A stretch of 64,000 bases of DNA, from positions 124,001-188,000 of the forward strand of contig JBAJFG010000299.1 of assembly GCA_037903475.1 (NCBI GenBank). Reading direction: 5' to 3'. This DNA comes from Ancylostoma caninum. Its lineage: Eukaryota > Nematoda > Chromadorea > Rhabditida > Ancylostomatidae. Below, piece after piece: positions 36,001 through 49,052 of the stretch. Made by a program: the position numbers and the translations under genes. How positions within the stretch are numbered: position 1 is the stretch's first letter; every line of letters begins with the position of its first letter. Below the pieces are notes generated by a model that saw only the letters and a list, made by a program, of their open reading frames with translations, ran no database searches and was not told the origin of the DNA.

Positions 36001-36152
36001 GCGAGAACTAGTCCCCATGGATATTTCTGCTCATTTCTGCCTTGATATAGCAACAAGTGTCCTAACTCAGAGATGAAAGCAACAAATTAACACTTGGAAT
36101 ATCAGCAAATAGTTGAAAAATGGTAATACAAAGCACGGGGACCAGTTCTCGC
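36001..36152. mobile_element. Short element with 16-base inverted ends
   Basis: gcgagaactagtcccc at 36001-36016 is the reverse complement, with one mismatch, of ggggaccagttctcgc at 36137-36152. Single ends of the same type occur at 16149 and 16279. The 152-base length and absence of a gene suit a MITE. Confidence 0.55.
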
Positions 36153-36692
36153 CGAGAATCTGCTGAGCCATGAAATAAACAGCTGAGTAATGAATGATTG
36201 GATTGAATTAATGAATAAATGGATGAAAAATTTGAATTTGAGAAAATTTTAGCATATGAATGGAAATTGCAGCAGTGCACGGAAAAAAGTGAAACAGGAA
36301 CGCGGAAAAAGCATGAACTTGAGAAGAAAATGAGAAAATTTTAGCGAAAATTTGTTCAGAGAACTAGCTTTGCCTATGGTAGCAGCCAGGAATGAAAATT
36401 TATGAACAAGGAAAACAAGCTTTTTCCCGAAAAAAAAAGGACTACAGATGTAGAGAAAAAACTCACAGATGCACTGGAAGCAAATGAAATATTCTATGAA
36501 TCATTGAATGAACGGAAGAATGAATGCGTTTAGCAACTGTGACCATAGAGGAGTCAACGTATAAGTACAGGGCTTGTAGAACTAGAATGAAGGATTGAAA
36601 AGAGGAAGTTTTTTCCTCCTAATTCAATGAATTCAAAGTTTTTTCTCTCCAACTCAACAATGCCCTCAAAGCAAGAAAGTGTTTTTGTGCAG

Positions 36693-36845
36693 AAACACCC
36701 GGAAGATTTGGAAGAAAAAGTAGCGGAAAAGTGCAAGTCATCTGTTGCGAACCAGCTTGAAGTGGAATCTCTGGCATTCACATGGATTTTCCAGCTCCAA
36801 GGATTTCTTCCAAAAAAAGAAATGTTCATCGAACGTCTAGTGCAT
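36693..36845 (+). CDS. Candidate internal exon, unrecognised
   Basis: A strong acceptor (gtgtttttgtgcag, ending 36692) is followed by 51 codons in phase 0 (KHPEDLEEKVAEKCKSSVAN ... FIERLVH) up to a gtgagt donor at 36846. The exon starts and ends in phase 0, as does the optional donor at 35636, so it could belong to the same gene as 35281-35776 across an intron of about 1 kb. The frame is also open upstream to ATG codons at 36660 and 36627. I found no clear next exon. Composition is charged and helical, with no known domain. Confidence 0.33.
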
Positions 36846-37132
36846 GTGAGTAGAAGTCGAAAATATGGAGTTGAATGTTATGAACTAAAACAGCTCTGAA
36901 AAAGAGTTTGTATTCTACCCACCCAAGGTCATGTGGTGAAAAACAAATTATGCGGAGTCTACTATAGAAAGGCTTAGCGGATGTCTGACCGGAATGTTAT
37001 TAAAAGAGGGTGCAGAAGGTTTAGTAGCACAGAGAGAAGCAAACAGAGACGAAAAATAAGCAGTAGCTCGAAATAGACTCGAAGAATGGGAAAGCGAATG
37101 CATACGCGGTCAAAATAATTGATTGAATTACT

Positions 37133-37446
37133 CGAACGAACGAATGAATGAATGAATGAATGAATGAATGAATGAATGAATGAATTAATTAATTAACTAG
37201 TTAATAAGCGAATGAATGAGTGAGTAAGCGAATAAATAAATAAAAGAATAAACGAGAGAATGAATAGGTGGACAAGCAGCATCAATATAATACTTTTTTA
37301 AACAATTTTTTAGAGATTTTTATAACATTGTATAACATTTTTCGTTACCTCTTATATTTTCTTCATTGATTGTGGTGGAACAACTACTTGTGGCGTTCTA
37401 AAATGAATGAATAAATAAATAAATAAATAAAATGAATAAATAAATG
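37133..37446. repeat. (GAAT)n and (AAAT)n microsatellites
   Basis: gaat repeats at 37133-37190 pass into aattaattaattaactagttaat and scattered gaatgagt units to about 37265. A second tract, aatgaataaataaataaata, lies at 37401-37446. Confidence 0.9.
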
Positions 37447-37820
37447 AGCAGAACAGCGATTTCCAATGAATAATTTGCAAGAAGAGTTTTGAAAAACGGG
37501 AACTGGAGATGATAAAGGACGTGAAAACATGAAAAAAATGAGGGGAAACAAAAAAAGTAACCCATGAAGAGGGAAATAGAATAATCACGTAGATGACTCC
37601 ATTGGACTAATCATCGGATGGAAGGAGGAATCCGAATAGGTACGTGAATGGATGAGTGAATATTCGAGTGAATGAAACCACAAAGCAGATGAATGGACGA
37701 AAAAAAGGTAACAGTTAAGGGAGCTACCATTTCCTTCAAGCGAATTCCTGGAGAAATCACTGGAAATCCTTAGAAACTGGAGAAACACAAAAGCTTTACG
37801 CTATCCCCTATTTTCCATAG

Positions 37821-38318
37821 CTACAGCACACTGGGTGAGGCGATTCGAAAACGCGATCCAGGCCAAATTCGTGGAAAACTCAACATTTCCGTCGCCGTTG
37901 GGTTCAGTCAAGTGTGAGAAACATTCGAACAACCTCCTTCACTCAGCTCCCACATGGCATCCGGCCATAGGCACGACGAAAATTGCCAATTTTCTCGCTA
38001 TTTATGGGTGTGGTGCATTATAATTGTGTGCTCAGCCAGTGAATCCAACCGAACTCGTGAGCGTGAGAAGAAAAGTCATAAAAACGACGAATTTTCTCAG
38101 TTTAAGTAAGTTCCTGGATTTCTCCCTAAAAGTGCACTATTTGTACGTGGTTCTACGCAAGAAATGCCGCTTATTCAGGGAAACATCCTCAAGAAACTTC
38201 AAGACGGTAGGCAAAAGTGAAGATTCTGGAAAATGCGGAAATCTATAGAACCGTGAAATTCCATAAATCTTTTGGCTTGACACGGAGAGATCAAGGAGCA
38301 TCCAGAATAGAAGGATGA
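37821..38318 (+). CDS. Candidate four-exon 3' end of an unrecognised gene
   Basis: Exon 37821-37911 follows ctattttccatag and reads YSTLGEAIRKRDPGQIRGKL then NISVAVGFSQ to gtgtga. Exon 38036-38105 follows attgtgtgctcag and reads PVNPTELVSVRRKVIKTTNF then LSL to a strong gtaagt. Exon 38179-38206 (cgcttattcag to gtaggc) reads KHPQETSR. Exon 38249-38318 follows aaatctatag and reads TVKFHKSFGLTRRDQGAS to TGA. All three joins keep phase. A possible earlier exon ends at 37707 (AAAAAAG|gtaaca) with the matching phase. The tiny third exon and the competing frame in 37835-38023 lower confidence. No family is recognised. Confidence 0.38.
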
Positions 38319-38815
38319 TGAAGAGATGATGAGGTGATAGATAAGTTATTCGAAAAATCGTTCATTTCCACATGTATGACGATTTTTTTTTCAAAAAAAA
38401 ATTAAGAGCTCTATGGGCTTTTCGCCTTTTCTGATCATGAACTCTGTACTGGTTCCGATTTTCCTAAAGTAGCCCACAAGGAGAGAAAAAATCAAAAAGA
38501 AATCCAGAAAAAATTACTGGATCCCGCTGATCACCGCGGAGAGCGGTTCCATTTGAGTGGCTGCCTCGTTTAACTGAGCACTAATTGGAGCCAAAGAGCG
38601 ACGACTGCCGGAGAGCAACAGCTTGCATAGCCAATGATTCCCTTTTGAGGTGTACGGATCTTATTTTTGGAAGGAAATGGTGGAAATTTTCTAGGCCACA
38701 GAGGAATTATAGGAACAATTTACTACTATCCAGCAAAAAAAAAGGTTTTATTGGCTTTGTGGCAGAGTGGAATTATGAGGACACTAAGAACTTCCGGTCC
38801 AAACTGTTGAAACGG

Positions 38816-38992
38816 TGAATGAATGAAGGAATGAATGAATGAATAAATGAATGAATGAATGAATGAATGAATGAATAAATGAATGAATGAATGAACGAAT
38901 GAATGAATGAATGAACGAATGAATGAATGAATGAATAAATGAATGAATGAACGAACGAATGAATGAATGCGACGAGTGAATGAATGCGATAA
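38816..38992. repeat. (GAAT)n array, imperfect
   Basis: gaat units with gaac and aaat variants, ending in gcgacgagtgaatgaatgcg. It is related to the array at 24.7 kb and gives a repetitive - strand frame that is not a gene. Confidence 0.95.
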
Positions 38993-41027
38993 CTTAATGC
39001 AACCTTAGACCTTCTATGTTCTCTTTCCACCTGCTCCCAATAATTTTCGGAATTTTCACGAATTTTTTCACAGATTTTCCACGAATCCAGAAATTTCCAC
39101 GGGAACAGCTGGATATAATTGAGTCGTGCAGATAAGATCAAACGAGTAACTAAGAGAAAACAACCTCAAAGGGAATCGAAATCCAGAAAACATAAAATTC
39201 TCATTCATTTCATGAAACTGTCTGGTTACCTACATATGGACCTATGTATAAAGATTTCTCAACTAGCCCTCTCAGTGCCCAATCATGAAAAATGTGTGTT
39301 TTCTAGGAGGAAAACAGTTGAAATGACTAAATACTTTTACTAATAAGAGAATGAATTAATGAATTCCAGAGAACAGTTGATAATCCAATACCGTCATAGA
39401 AAAAAGACAGAGATATATTATTATGTCAGGAACAGTAGTGCAGACCTTTCTTGAAACGAGAAAGAAAGTGCAAGCCCCTGTCTGCAGTAGCACTCTGGCT
39501 TAATTTCCTCTGAGAGGACATATGGCCAGACGGAATTAAAAGAAAAGGAAATAATGTCCACATGGTCAAAATAGCGACTCACAGTTGTTACTACAAAACA
39601 AGAAACGAAAAGGGAATGTGAGAATAACTATGCCTGGGGATATTTTTAATCTTTGAGTTGAACTCCTGCCAACTTCTTAAGAATAGATTTTTTCCGAAAT
39701 TCTATAAGGAATCAACTATGAGGAAGGTCTTTCTCAAAAATTTGGGAAAAGAAATGGTGGAACACCTCAAAGTTTTCCGTTTGTGACATGGACATTCTTC
39801 GTTTAAAAGAAACCATCTTCCCAGAATGAAGGTGACCTATAATTGTTTTTCCAGAGCGGTGACTTACTCAATTACTACAGGTTCCGTCGAGAAATTCTTA
39901 AATTGTGGAATTCTGTCGTCACACTAGAAATTTGAAGTATTCCCGAAACTGTTATTATGATCGCCTTTCCTCCTTAAAAATACCAAAAACCATTTTTTTT
40001 TGTTTCCATATATTTAGCATTTCAATGAGCACTCTCCAAGGTGGCAATTCTGAACCCAGTAGACCCCAGCAAATTGGGAAAAAGCTGGATCAGGGAATTA
40101 CTTTTCGGATCTCGCTGCTGTTCTCACAAGAACCACGAAAGGGAAGACGCTTGGCTGATCCTAGGGAATGAATGTGGAAAATGATCCAGACGAATTTGCA
40201 AGTGAAAACGATACTCAGACATATGGCGATGTGACCGTAGGTTTTAACTTTCACGCACGTCCTTACGCAGCAGCTCTACTCGGGATTCCGTAGTACAGTT
40301 GAACTTTCAAGAACGACGCGCAAACGACGGAGAATAGCAAATTCCCGCTCTCTTCCCACCGCTCCCCAGCAGACAATACCTATTCTCCAATTCCCATGCC
40401 CGCCAAGGATGAATAAACAGAATTCATTCAGTGAGGATAGGGAACTCAGTGTTGGTGCTCCTGGAAAAAATCCCTGGATAAGGTGGGCGCAAGCGGTAGC
40501 GTAGGCGAATTTCCTATGCATCAGCACGCCCGCGGGGCTGCATCTGACGGCGTGGTGGCTGGGCGACAGCAAAAACATTCGAAATGTATAAAAAAAACGC
40601 TGTCAATGGGTTCGAGCCACCAGTGCAGTGGTGCGTAGGGAGAAATAGGCATGGAATGAAGACGTGGGAGTCTAGCGCGATCGGGGAAACTTCCACGCTT
40701 CTGGATCGAAATCTTTCCACAAAAATCAGGGAAATTATCTAACTATGCTGTTGATTATATGATTCTTTTGTATTATTCTATTTATAATGTGACTTTTCCA
40801 ACATTTATTGCAAAAAAAAATTACCAGGAGCACAGATCGTAATAATAAGGGAGCGAAAGGTGAATTTATTCGTGTTCGTTTATGCTCATTTCTGAAGAAA
40901 TTGCAAACCCCCCCCCCCATCAAATTGACCAAGGGCCAGCTAGGATTTCGCATTTCCTCGGGAAAGTCAGCAGATCGAGATACTACTGGTTTAATAAATC
41001 CAGTGAGCATAGGATAAAAAACCTATA

Positions 41028-41118
41028 ACCTATAAAATAGCCTACAATATATAACCTATAGCCTATAAGATAACCCATAATGTATAGCCTAGAACCTATA
41101 ATATAACCTATAATGGTA
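41028..41118. repeat. CCTATAA minisatellite
   Basis: Eight to ten degenerate units of acctataa / agcctata / aacctataa, 8-13 bases each. Confidence 0.85.
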
Positions 41119-43690
41119 TGAGAGGAAAGAGAATTTATGATAAAAATAGGCAGAAAGGTGAAGGTTAGTGCTCCAGAGAGGAAATTGGTCGCCAGGATGA
41201 GATGGCTTAGGAAAGAGATGAATTCATACACGTGAAGAATGTTGCTTCACTACATATTTGTTTTCTGAGAGGTGGAATCACAGAATTTTTCTCATGAAAG
41301 GTATGCTAGTACCGTGGGTTACCCTGTTAACCCATTGGTTAGCCCTTCGAGTAAATATTTAAAAGAACGAAGATGACTAAGGAGAGAAAGAAGAACAGAT
41401 ATAAAGCCGAACAAACACACAAAATGTATGGATTCATGAATAGAAGAGTCGAAAAATGTGAAAAATGAGTAAAGGCCAGTGCGTGCTTCACATAAACAGA
41501 CGATAAAAGTGTGAAATTGAAGGAAAATGATATAGGGTGAGTTAAAAATGCTGGAGAAATTTCTACACTAAAGAACGTAGCGTTACCGCAAAGAGCAGAA
41601 AGTCAGGAAGTAATAAATTTTTAGGCGCAATCCGGAAAGTCACACATAACCAAGATATTTGGACCACGTGAACAGAGAAAAAGGTTGAGAAGACACCAAA
41701 AATAGAAAGAACCACAGGGAACTCTGAAAATTTTCAGGGTCTCGGGTCGAAATCATTAAAAAGAGAGGAGAAAACCTGAGTAGAAAGGTTTTTTCCTTGG
41801 ATTTCCTCCAACAAGCCCTCAAAATGAGAAAGCTGAGACCCCCAAAGGGGAGCACGCTTCTCTTATAAAAAAATTCAATCACTCAATTTGACACGATTTA
41901 GGATTAGATGAAAGAAGGAAAAGCTGCGAAAATGAAGAAAAATTCCGAAGTAGGAAGTAAAGCTGTTGAAATGACGACTGCTCACACCATCTTCGAAGAA
42001 TACTTTTGAATAAACAGAGGGAAGGAAGTGAATCTAGAAGAAACTAATAGGTCAAGGGGCGGAATAGTGAGTGGGAGGACTCAGGAAAAAATACATTTTA
42101 CTTTGGAAAGAAGACAAAAAATACCATTATCAACAGTGCAGGTGCAATGCCAGGGTCTACTCGAGTAAATCTCCACCCACCGTTTATAGTTGTCAGCTAA
42201 GACGCAGATCTTAGGAACAGATAAACAGCCAGGCAATTTCACTACGTTCACTCACGCTGCACTTGCATCCTCATCAAAGGGACACGCCAGCGCCTGGACA
42301 AGGAACTACTCTTCCCGAAAATAGAAAACATCCCATTGGCAAGGGTTAGCCAGGGTACACTGCCCTTCCCCCAATCCAGGAACCCAATCAAGGACGCTGC
42401 ATCGCTCCCTTTCATTTGTTCTAGTCCTCGACGACCAATCGCAACAGGATGTCACATTTCTGGATGAGCTCTGGCTTATCCCCTGGATGCTGGTTTGTGT
42501 GGGTAGGCCATTTCTCAACAGCTGGGATGACCACAACAAGAAGGATTGCCTCGACACGGCCAATGTGCTGTGTTTCATGACAGCAAGCAAGTTTTTCTGA
42601 ATCTCTAGGAAATTGAGAAAAGATTTGCAGAAAATGAAAATGTCTTGCTAGTAATTCCAAACAAATGCCAAGTCGCTTTTCCTTGCCTGGAGGAAAAATG
42701 GCTAGCAAAAGAGTAAGGGATTGCTGAGTACAGTAAGTAAACCTGACATTTAGGTTAGGGTAAAGAACGTGACGTTCAAATGTCAAATGAACAGAGAGGC
42801 GTTTTACAAAGGCGACATCAATCAAATGTCAAGGCAAGGTGACAGCACAAATGTAAAAAAAGTAATGGGGGATGAAACTCCGACTCAGATAAGTCAAAGT
42901 TCCATAAAATCCTGGAAAAGCCACCATCTGCTTGGGCGTCACGTTAATCAACCAATAAGAGGGATCGTGCAGAACGTTGCCAGTTTCCTAGTAGTGAGAT
43001 TCATCCAGAATTCGATGTAGGGGTATTTCCAGAAGTCGGACTTGTGGCGAAAACTCAGCCAGCTTACCTACATGTTAACTCGATGAGTGAAAAATACCAA
43101 AGAGCACATTTATTTCGCGAGAAGTCTAATTCTACCGCAAGCAGGGAATTTGAATTCTCCTCTTTTATCCCCCCCCCCTCCAAGAAACCGTGAAAGTTAG
43201 AGGCTGGATTTTGGTTTACCCATTCTGATCGAATTTTACCTCTCGAAGTTTACTCTGCCCTGAAAACCTCAGCAAGAGCTAGCTAAGAATAAATTTCCAA
43301 CCAAATATACCTATGGCAAATAGAATTTGCTTGGATCTGGATGGCTGCCATAGATAGGGGCGAGTTTTCGCGAACTCTCTGGCCAAAAAGCATTCCAAAG
43401 GACAAATCTGGTCATGATGAATGTGCTGGAATTCGGCCTCAATAAAGGACAATCCCAAGAAAACTGAGGCCCTCCCAGAATGGATACATTTCCCAGGGGA
43501 AAATGACTCATTCCATCACCCTACGCAGTCATTTCCACCTGTTCTATAGATGGTATTTCAAGAAAAATTATTATTGCTTAAGAAATTCATCCGTTCTGGA
43601 TTCTTTGTGAGTTTCAGAAGTCCAGAGAGCATTTATGAATCCACCTACAAGAGTTATAAAGTCAAGACAGCGAAGTCATTATTGATCATT

Positions 43691-43781
43691 GAGGTTACCC
43701 AGGGTAAATGCGTTGACGCCCGTGCCAACGATGGGTAGACTTGGTAAAACGTTGATCTGGGTAATCTCAGTGATGCATGCG
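43691..43781. mobile_element. TTACCC-type repeat family B, copy
   Basis: Starts gaggttacccagggtaa and ends gggtaatctcagtgatgcat. The copy at 55501-55598 has the same plan and an identical last 20 bases. The ends are inverted (ttaccca against tgggtaa). Confidence 0.6.
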
Positions 43782-46145
43782 ACCTATGAAAAAACGTAAT
43801 GACGTCAACAATGAGAAGTGCTCTCAAACTCACTCTTCCAGAAAAAAAAAATGTTGCCTAAATCTATGGAATTCCGGGAAAATACCTTTTATGGGGGAGG
43901 CCGGGCCAAATTACTGGAAGGTTAGATTTTCAAATGAGCAGTGTAGAGATTGACTAAAAATTAAAGATAAACGGGGCGCAGAATTCCACTCAGGACCTAA
44001 AATAGTGCTCCTAAAATAAGAAGAAATCTATAATCCACTTATGCAATCCACCTACCCACAGCCGGAATCGTTTATTCGCCACCACGCGCGGCTCAAATTT
44101 CAGCATCTTCAGAAAGAAGCCGGCGCGTAGGGCGCAGACACCCTCGAAACCTCATCGTGCGCCCTCTTGAGGCTTTCATTCTAATTGGACACTATTCCAG
44201 TCAAGAGCTCCAAGAGGCCTCAGGTTAGCCGGCACGAGAGAACTCGTCCCCCGCCTGCATGAGGACAGCCGGCGAACGGCTCGCGGCTGGCGCGGGCTGT
44301 GCTGATTGCGGCGATTCACTAGACACTAGACGCATGAACTTTTCTTCAATTCAACAACGCACAACAGCCCTACAACACAACAAACACCAGAAAACTCGCT
44401 GTTATCTCAGGGTGATTGGGGTTCCGAGAAGGAATGGTGGGGGGGGGGGTGGCGCTGTATATTCATCGAACGTTTACGTTTTCCTCATGAAACCCTATTA
44501 CCAGAAAATTGAATCATCTCGCATGAGTAGATGTTGTTTTGAACCCCGAACCCGAAATTTGTCGGTGTTTTTTCGCACGTGAAATTGCTGGATCCAACAG
44601 GTGCCTTGGTTAAAATGCCAGTTGTCCAGGTAAACAATGGAACCGTAAGCTTGAAAATCGTGGATGGCAAAGAGCGCTACCAATTTTGGAAAAGAAGAGG
44701 AGAGTTTGCGTTCATCCAGCAGGTCTAAGGTCCCTAGGAATTGAACATAATTCAGCCTCGGTAAGGAGAGTGCCTGAGGCACATCTAGGAATCTCTGAGC
44801 TTGTTCTGGGAGAGGAGCCAAGCCGACGTCGAGGTAGCGAAGGAATCAAGGCTAATCCAGAATAGCTGTAGGCATGATCGTGAGAAATTCAAGGGGTTAC
44901 TCCGGCTCGTGGCATCAAAAGTTAGGCATAAGTCCTGAGAGGAATGACTATTCAGATGGAATACGAAGGCTTCAAAAAAAAAACAGGAATAAGGAGATCA
45001 AGAGTAGGGCAGAACGTAGTTGGGCTGTGTTCAGAAAATTTTTCTCTTCAATCCTTTTTTTTTTGTTGATGAATCTTCTCATAATTAATGGGTTTGTACA
45101 AAGATGTTGAAGCAGAAAGCAAGAAGTTTCAGGGAAAGTTAAAAATATCACTGAAAATGATGGGTAAATTTATTTGCAATTAAACTAAATAGTAAAGGGT
45201 AACGTATGTAGGCCCAACTCAGTTTCAGGAGTTTGGACTAGAATAAAGAGACCTAAACACCTGTTTTGAGAAAAAACCATAGGTAGGTAAGGAAAAAATG
45301 AGCCCCAATCCATGATAGATCATCAGACTTTTTCCCATCACACTATATATTTCGCAAGACCCTGCCAGGGTCCTTGTTCCTTATCCGAAACGAAGCCAGG
45401 TATGTGTTTGGAGATAGGGTTTGCTATCGAAAATTCCCCCAGGAATTTGAACCAAACTGGGAAAATGAGTAAAACCCGGGGAGTCTAGGAAAAATCGTAT
45501 GTAGAACAGAAATCAGACGTGCAGAGAAGAATTTCTTTGATTTGTGGGATTAGCCACTTATCAGGCAAACGTGGATTTCTGTTTCCTAAATGTTCTGGAG
45601 AAACACCAACAAAACAACACTAAACTTAGCAAAAGAGCTTCAAGGAAACGTTCCCTTTCGCATTTCGCATTTTTCTGCTGCATATGTCTCTTGCAAGCTT
45701 TTAAAGAAAATTAGAAAGCCACACGAGAATTTCCAGTGAAAGGATTACTCATATAAGTGATGAAGAATTGGAAAGTGAATGAGACATGGAAGGAAGAGAG
45801 ACAAAAAGGAAGGAAAAACCTAATTCAGAATCTGGAAAATGCCAGGAAGAGGAAAATTTCTCTAGAAAGGCTCTTTTTACGTGAGAAACCGAACTCCCAG
45901 AACGAATATAGAGCTGCAGCAATGTGTTAGGACGCAGAACTGCTTCGCCTTACTTCCCACTGCTCCCGGAGGGAACATCAGGAAGCAGCAAAAAGCTGGC
46001 AAAAGTAGATCCTAAGTATTGAATTTCTGGAAAAATTCGTCCCAAAAACAGAATCCTGAAGATATGGACAAATGCAGCTGGCTAGGACATCAACACTGAG
46101 CCTAGTTTTATAGGCAAGTTTATGTTCACTAAGTACAACTTCGTA

Positions 46146-46322
46146 CTAAAGTACGATGGACAAGAGCCGAGGGACGTCTTCGGCGCCGCCTCGATGACAG
46201 CAGCCTGATGTGTCGCCGCCGTTCTGCGGCTCAAAAGAGCTGCAGCCGCGGGCTGAAGCGAGGAAAAGCGAAGAAATGAGTGCAAGGAGCCGCAGAGTCA
46301 GAGCTGGGAGGAGCTGAACCAT
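46146..46322 (-). CDS. Possible secreted small protein or first exon
   Basis: ATG on the - strand at 46322 starts a 58-residue frame. MVQ is followed by a hydrophobic core (LLPALTLRLLALISSLFLA) and a signal-peptidase type site A-S-A before RGC. The remainder, RGCSSFEPQNGGDTSGCCHR, is cysteine-containing and the frame ends LLSIVL before TAG. This is the form of a secreted protein's first exon. A possible donor is gtactt near the stop, but I could not find a convincing next exon. The segment is a GC-rich island, so frames are long by composition. Function is unknown. Confidence 0.35.
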   Translation of the reverse strand: MVQLLPALTLRLLALISSLFLASARGCSSFEPQNGGDTSGCCHRGGAEDVPRLLSIVL

Positions 46323-49052
46323 GCCACAGATCAAACAGGAAGATTAGAGCCTTCAAGCGACGTCGAATGACTCGAGGAAAATAGCCAGCTGATGGGATTC
46401 GGATCCTGAAATGCTGGGTGATTTATTTCGACACTGATAAATTAGAGGTGTACAGAAAATTCGCATACATCACCCGAGAAACGCCGTGAGAATGAGGTGC
46501 TTCGGAGAAGAAAAGATCTCTGATTAAGTGGCTGATAGAGGCTTCTAGAAAAAGCTAGGAAGTATGAACGAGAAACAGCTGACCGGCCAGCGGATCGCAG
46601 AACAGAAGAAAAAACAAAGAAGGCCAAAAATTAGAGGGAAAGTTTCTTTTTCATCTAAATAAAAGGAGTGACTAGCTCTACACGGTGATTTCCTTAATTT
46701 TAGGACCACCTCAGCACCTGCATCTCCACAAAAACCAGCTATTATGGATTTTTCCCACTTTTACTAGTGGATTTGCCAACTCTCAAGGATCAGAGTGGTC
46801 AAATTCTGCATTGCTTCAACTATCGAACTCATATTTGTTTCCATTTATAGTCGTTTACATGTATGTAGCCTCGCTTAGTCACGGAAATAACAGGAAATCC
46901 AGATTCTTATGGCTGGGATAAGGAGTAAACACAGCTGGGAGCAGGACGGGAAAACTGAAGAACATGAGAAAGCAGAGGTTCCAAAGATTCTTTCTGGGAA
47001 ATCCGTACCGAAATTAGAGCTCTGGAAAATTGGAAGGGTGCATCGGAGTTATGTATTCATTTAATGTATAAAAAGGAATCTTCCTAGCAGGGGCGTTCTC
47101 CTATTATGGAGTAAAAATTCTCCAAACATCTAAAAGGCAAATATCCACCCTTAATTTTTACTGAGAAACAAATTTTGCGCCAAAAGGATGGGTGAATTTT
47201 CTATCTCTAAGACAAGATAACCCCTTCAATTACAAATGAATCTGCAGCGGTCTTTGAGAAGGAGCGAGGAGAATATTAAAAATTGGGTTATCTTCCACAA
47301 TACTGGCTCAGAAAGGCACAATTCCTAGTATGAAACCACTAAAAGATCTTTTCTGGAAATCAAGAGTTAATTTTCAGAGAAAATGAGGATAAAAGCGAGG
47401 AGTTGGAAAGATGCCCATGCAAAATTCCAGACAGTTTTATAAAAAAGATGTAATAGAAAACTTCTCGACGCATTCACGTAATGGGATGGAGATGAGGAAG
47501 GGAAAAAGCAAAAATCCAGATCATCTTTATGCAGAGACATATATAGACATATATCTTTATGCAGAGACATATAAGCAAAAATCCAGATCATCTTTATGCA
47601 GAGACATATATAGGAAGGCATGGGAATGTAAAAGAGTGGAAGGAAAACTCGTCAATTTCACAGAAGATCGTTTGAAAGGGCAATAATTATTAATTTTTTG
47701 GAAAAAAATTTCCAAAAACAAGCATTTTGTAGAATGAGCAGGGTAGAATAAGGAGAAGGACAACTCCAAGAAGGAAAATAGAAATATGCATACAGTTTCT
47801 GAATATGAATAATATTAAATTTAAAGATGCCTCTCCTAACTTCAGGATAAATTTTACCATCTTGCCGAGTGAAAACATACCAAAATCCGATACGAACATA
47901 GCCAAGAATTCCCGAATACTGCAGTTAAGAGCTACTTTCAAAATAAACAAGATGACTAGTTACATAAATGTGGAGTCCAGAGAAACGCTAAGTAAAAAAG
48001 AGTAGCAAGTATGTATCAGAGAGCTTGAGGTACATAGAGCTACATACAACTGTAAAGTTAAGGTATAAGGGTTCTGGAGTCTTTAGCAGCTTAGAATCCT
48101 TTGCTAGAACTTTCCCACAGGAAGTGAACGTTAAATTTGTGTGAAAAAAGCTGCATCTGGATTAGACTTGAACCTTTTTTTTCTGCGAGCAAGTTTTCGC
48201 AGAAAAAAATCACCTATTTTCCCATAGAACAACCAATTAGCAGAAGACTGATTGGAATATCCTGAGAAAAGCCAATTTTCTCAGAGTTTAGTGTTAGTGC
48301 AATTGATGGCGAAGAGCGAAACTGGATGAGAATTGGATTACTGCGAAACTGGTACTTCTAGAGATCGTTCGTGGGAATTTTCACAGTACATAGCGATTTC
48401 GTAGATACTACGTAGTAAGTGCGCTTATGAATTTCTCATGAATGCAAAATCTACAAATATGAATAAATTACATCATCTATGGCACGTACATATAGATCTC
48501 TAGCACTTGCAAAGTAAGAAGAAGCAGGAAACTTCGTGGATTTTCGTTTTCCTCAAATTGTAGAGAGAAATATCACAGATATTATGGACGTTCGATCCTG
48601 GACCGCTTAAAAATGCGAGGAAGAAATTTGCAAAACAAGTCTCGCTCCCAATTCCAGCTAATGTTGTTCACATCAGAGTCCTTCTAATGAAACCTCCACA
48701 GAGCAAATCTTCCCCGGATGAGGCTCAAATTTCCCAAGCAAAATGAAAACAACTCCGTGAAAATGGATAGTCTACGGCGAATCCCTTAGCCCTTTAGGTA
48801 GCTCTGGGAGTGCCGATTCTTCCAGGAATTCCTAGGGAATTCTGCTGATGCGAATAGTGGATAACAGAACGCCAGGGTGGAAACTCTTGAATTCCGGTTC
48901 TCACGCTGGCAAATTTAAGCAGCTTCCGAATAAAATATGAAAAGGCAGACACGGCATAAACACAGCCACTGCGGATTGAGGCCCGCCCATGGGGAGAGAG
49001 TCGTAAAAATTCATAATTAAACCGCGGCCGTCGTCAGCCTGCGCCCGCGGTC
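46323..49052. other. Mostly noncoding stretch
   Basis: Contains the nested tandem duplication at 47508-47613. I see no supported gene. Confidence 0.4.
47508..47613. repeat. 67-base tandem duplication with a nested repeat
   Basis: gcaaaaatccagatcatctt starts at 47508 and again at 47575. Between them tctttatgcagagacatata is itself repeated, so the word occurs three times. Confidence 0.9.

Larger units (their letters stand above)
38993..46145. other. Long, mostly noncoding stretch
   Basis: Contains 41028-41118 (CCTATAA repeats), C or G runs at 40908-40918, 43169-43178 and 44439-44449, family B copy at 43691-43781 and a GC-rich patch at 44080-44340. Open frames at 40276-40578 and 42421-42825 (- strand) have plausible composition but no splice or domain support. 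Confidence 0.4.

Noticed and set aside
40600..40632. tRNA B-box-like gggttcgagcc
   Set aside because: No A box at the right distance and no cloverleaf arms pair.
42421..42825. 134-codon - strand frame with a plausible-looking end (PELIQKCDILLRLVVED)
   Set aside because: No splice structure or domain. Several equally long frames elsewhere are clearly incidental.
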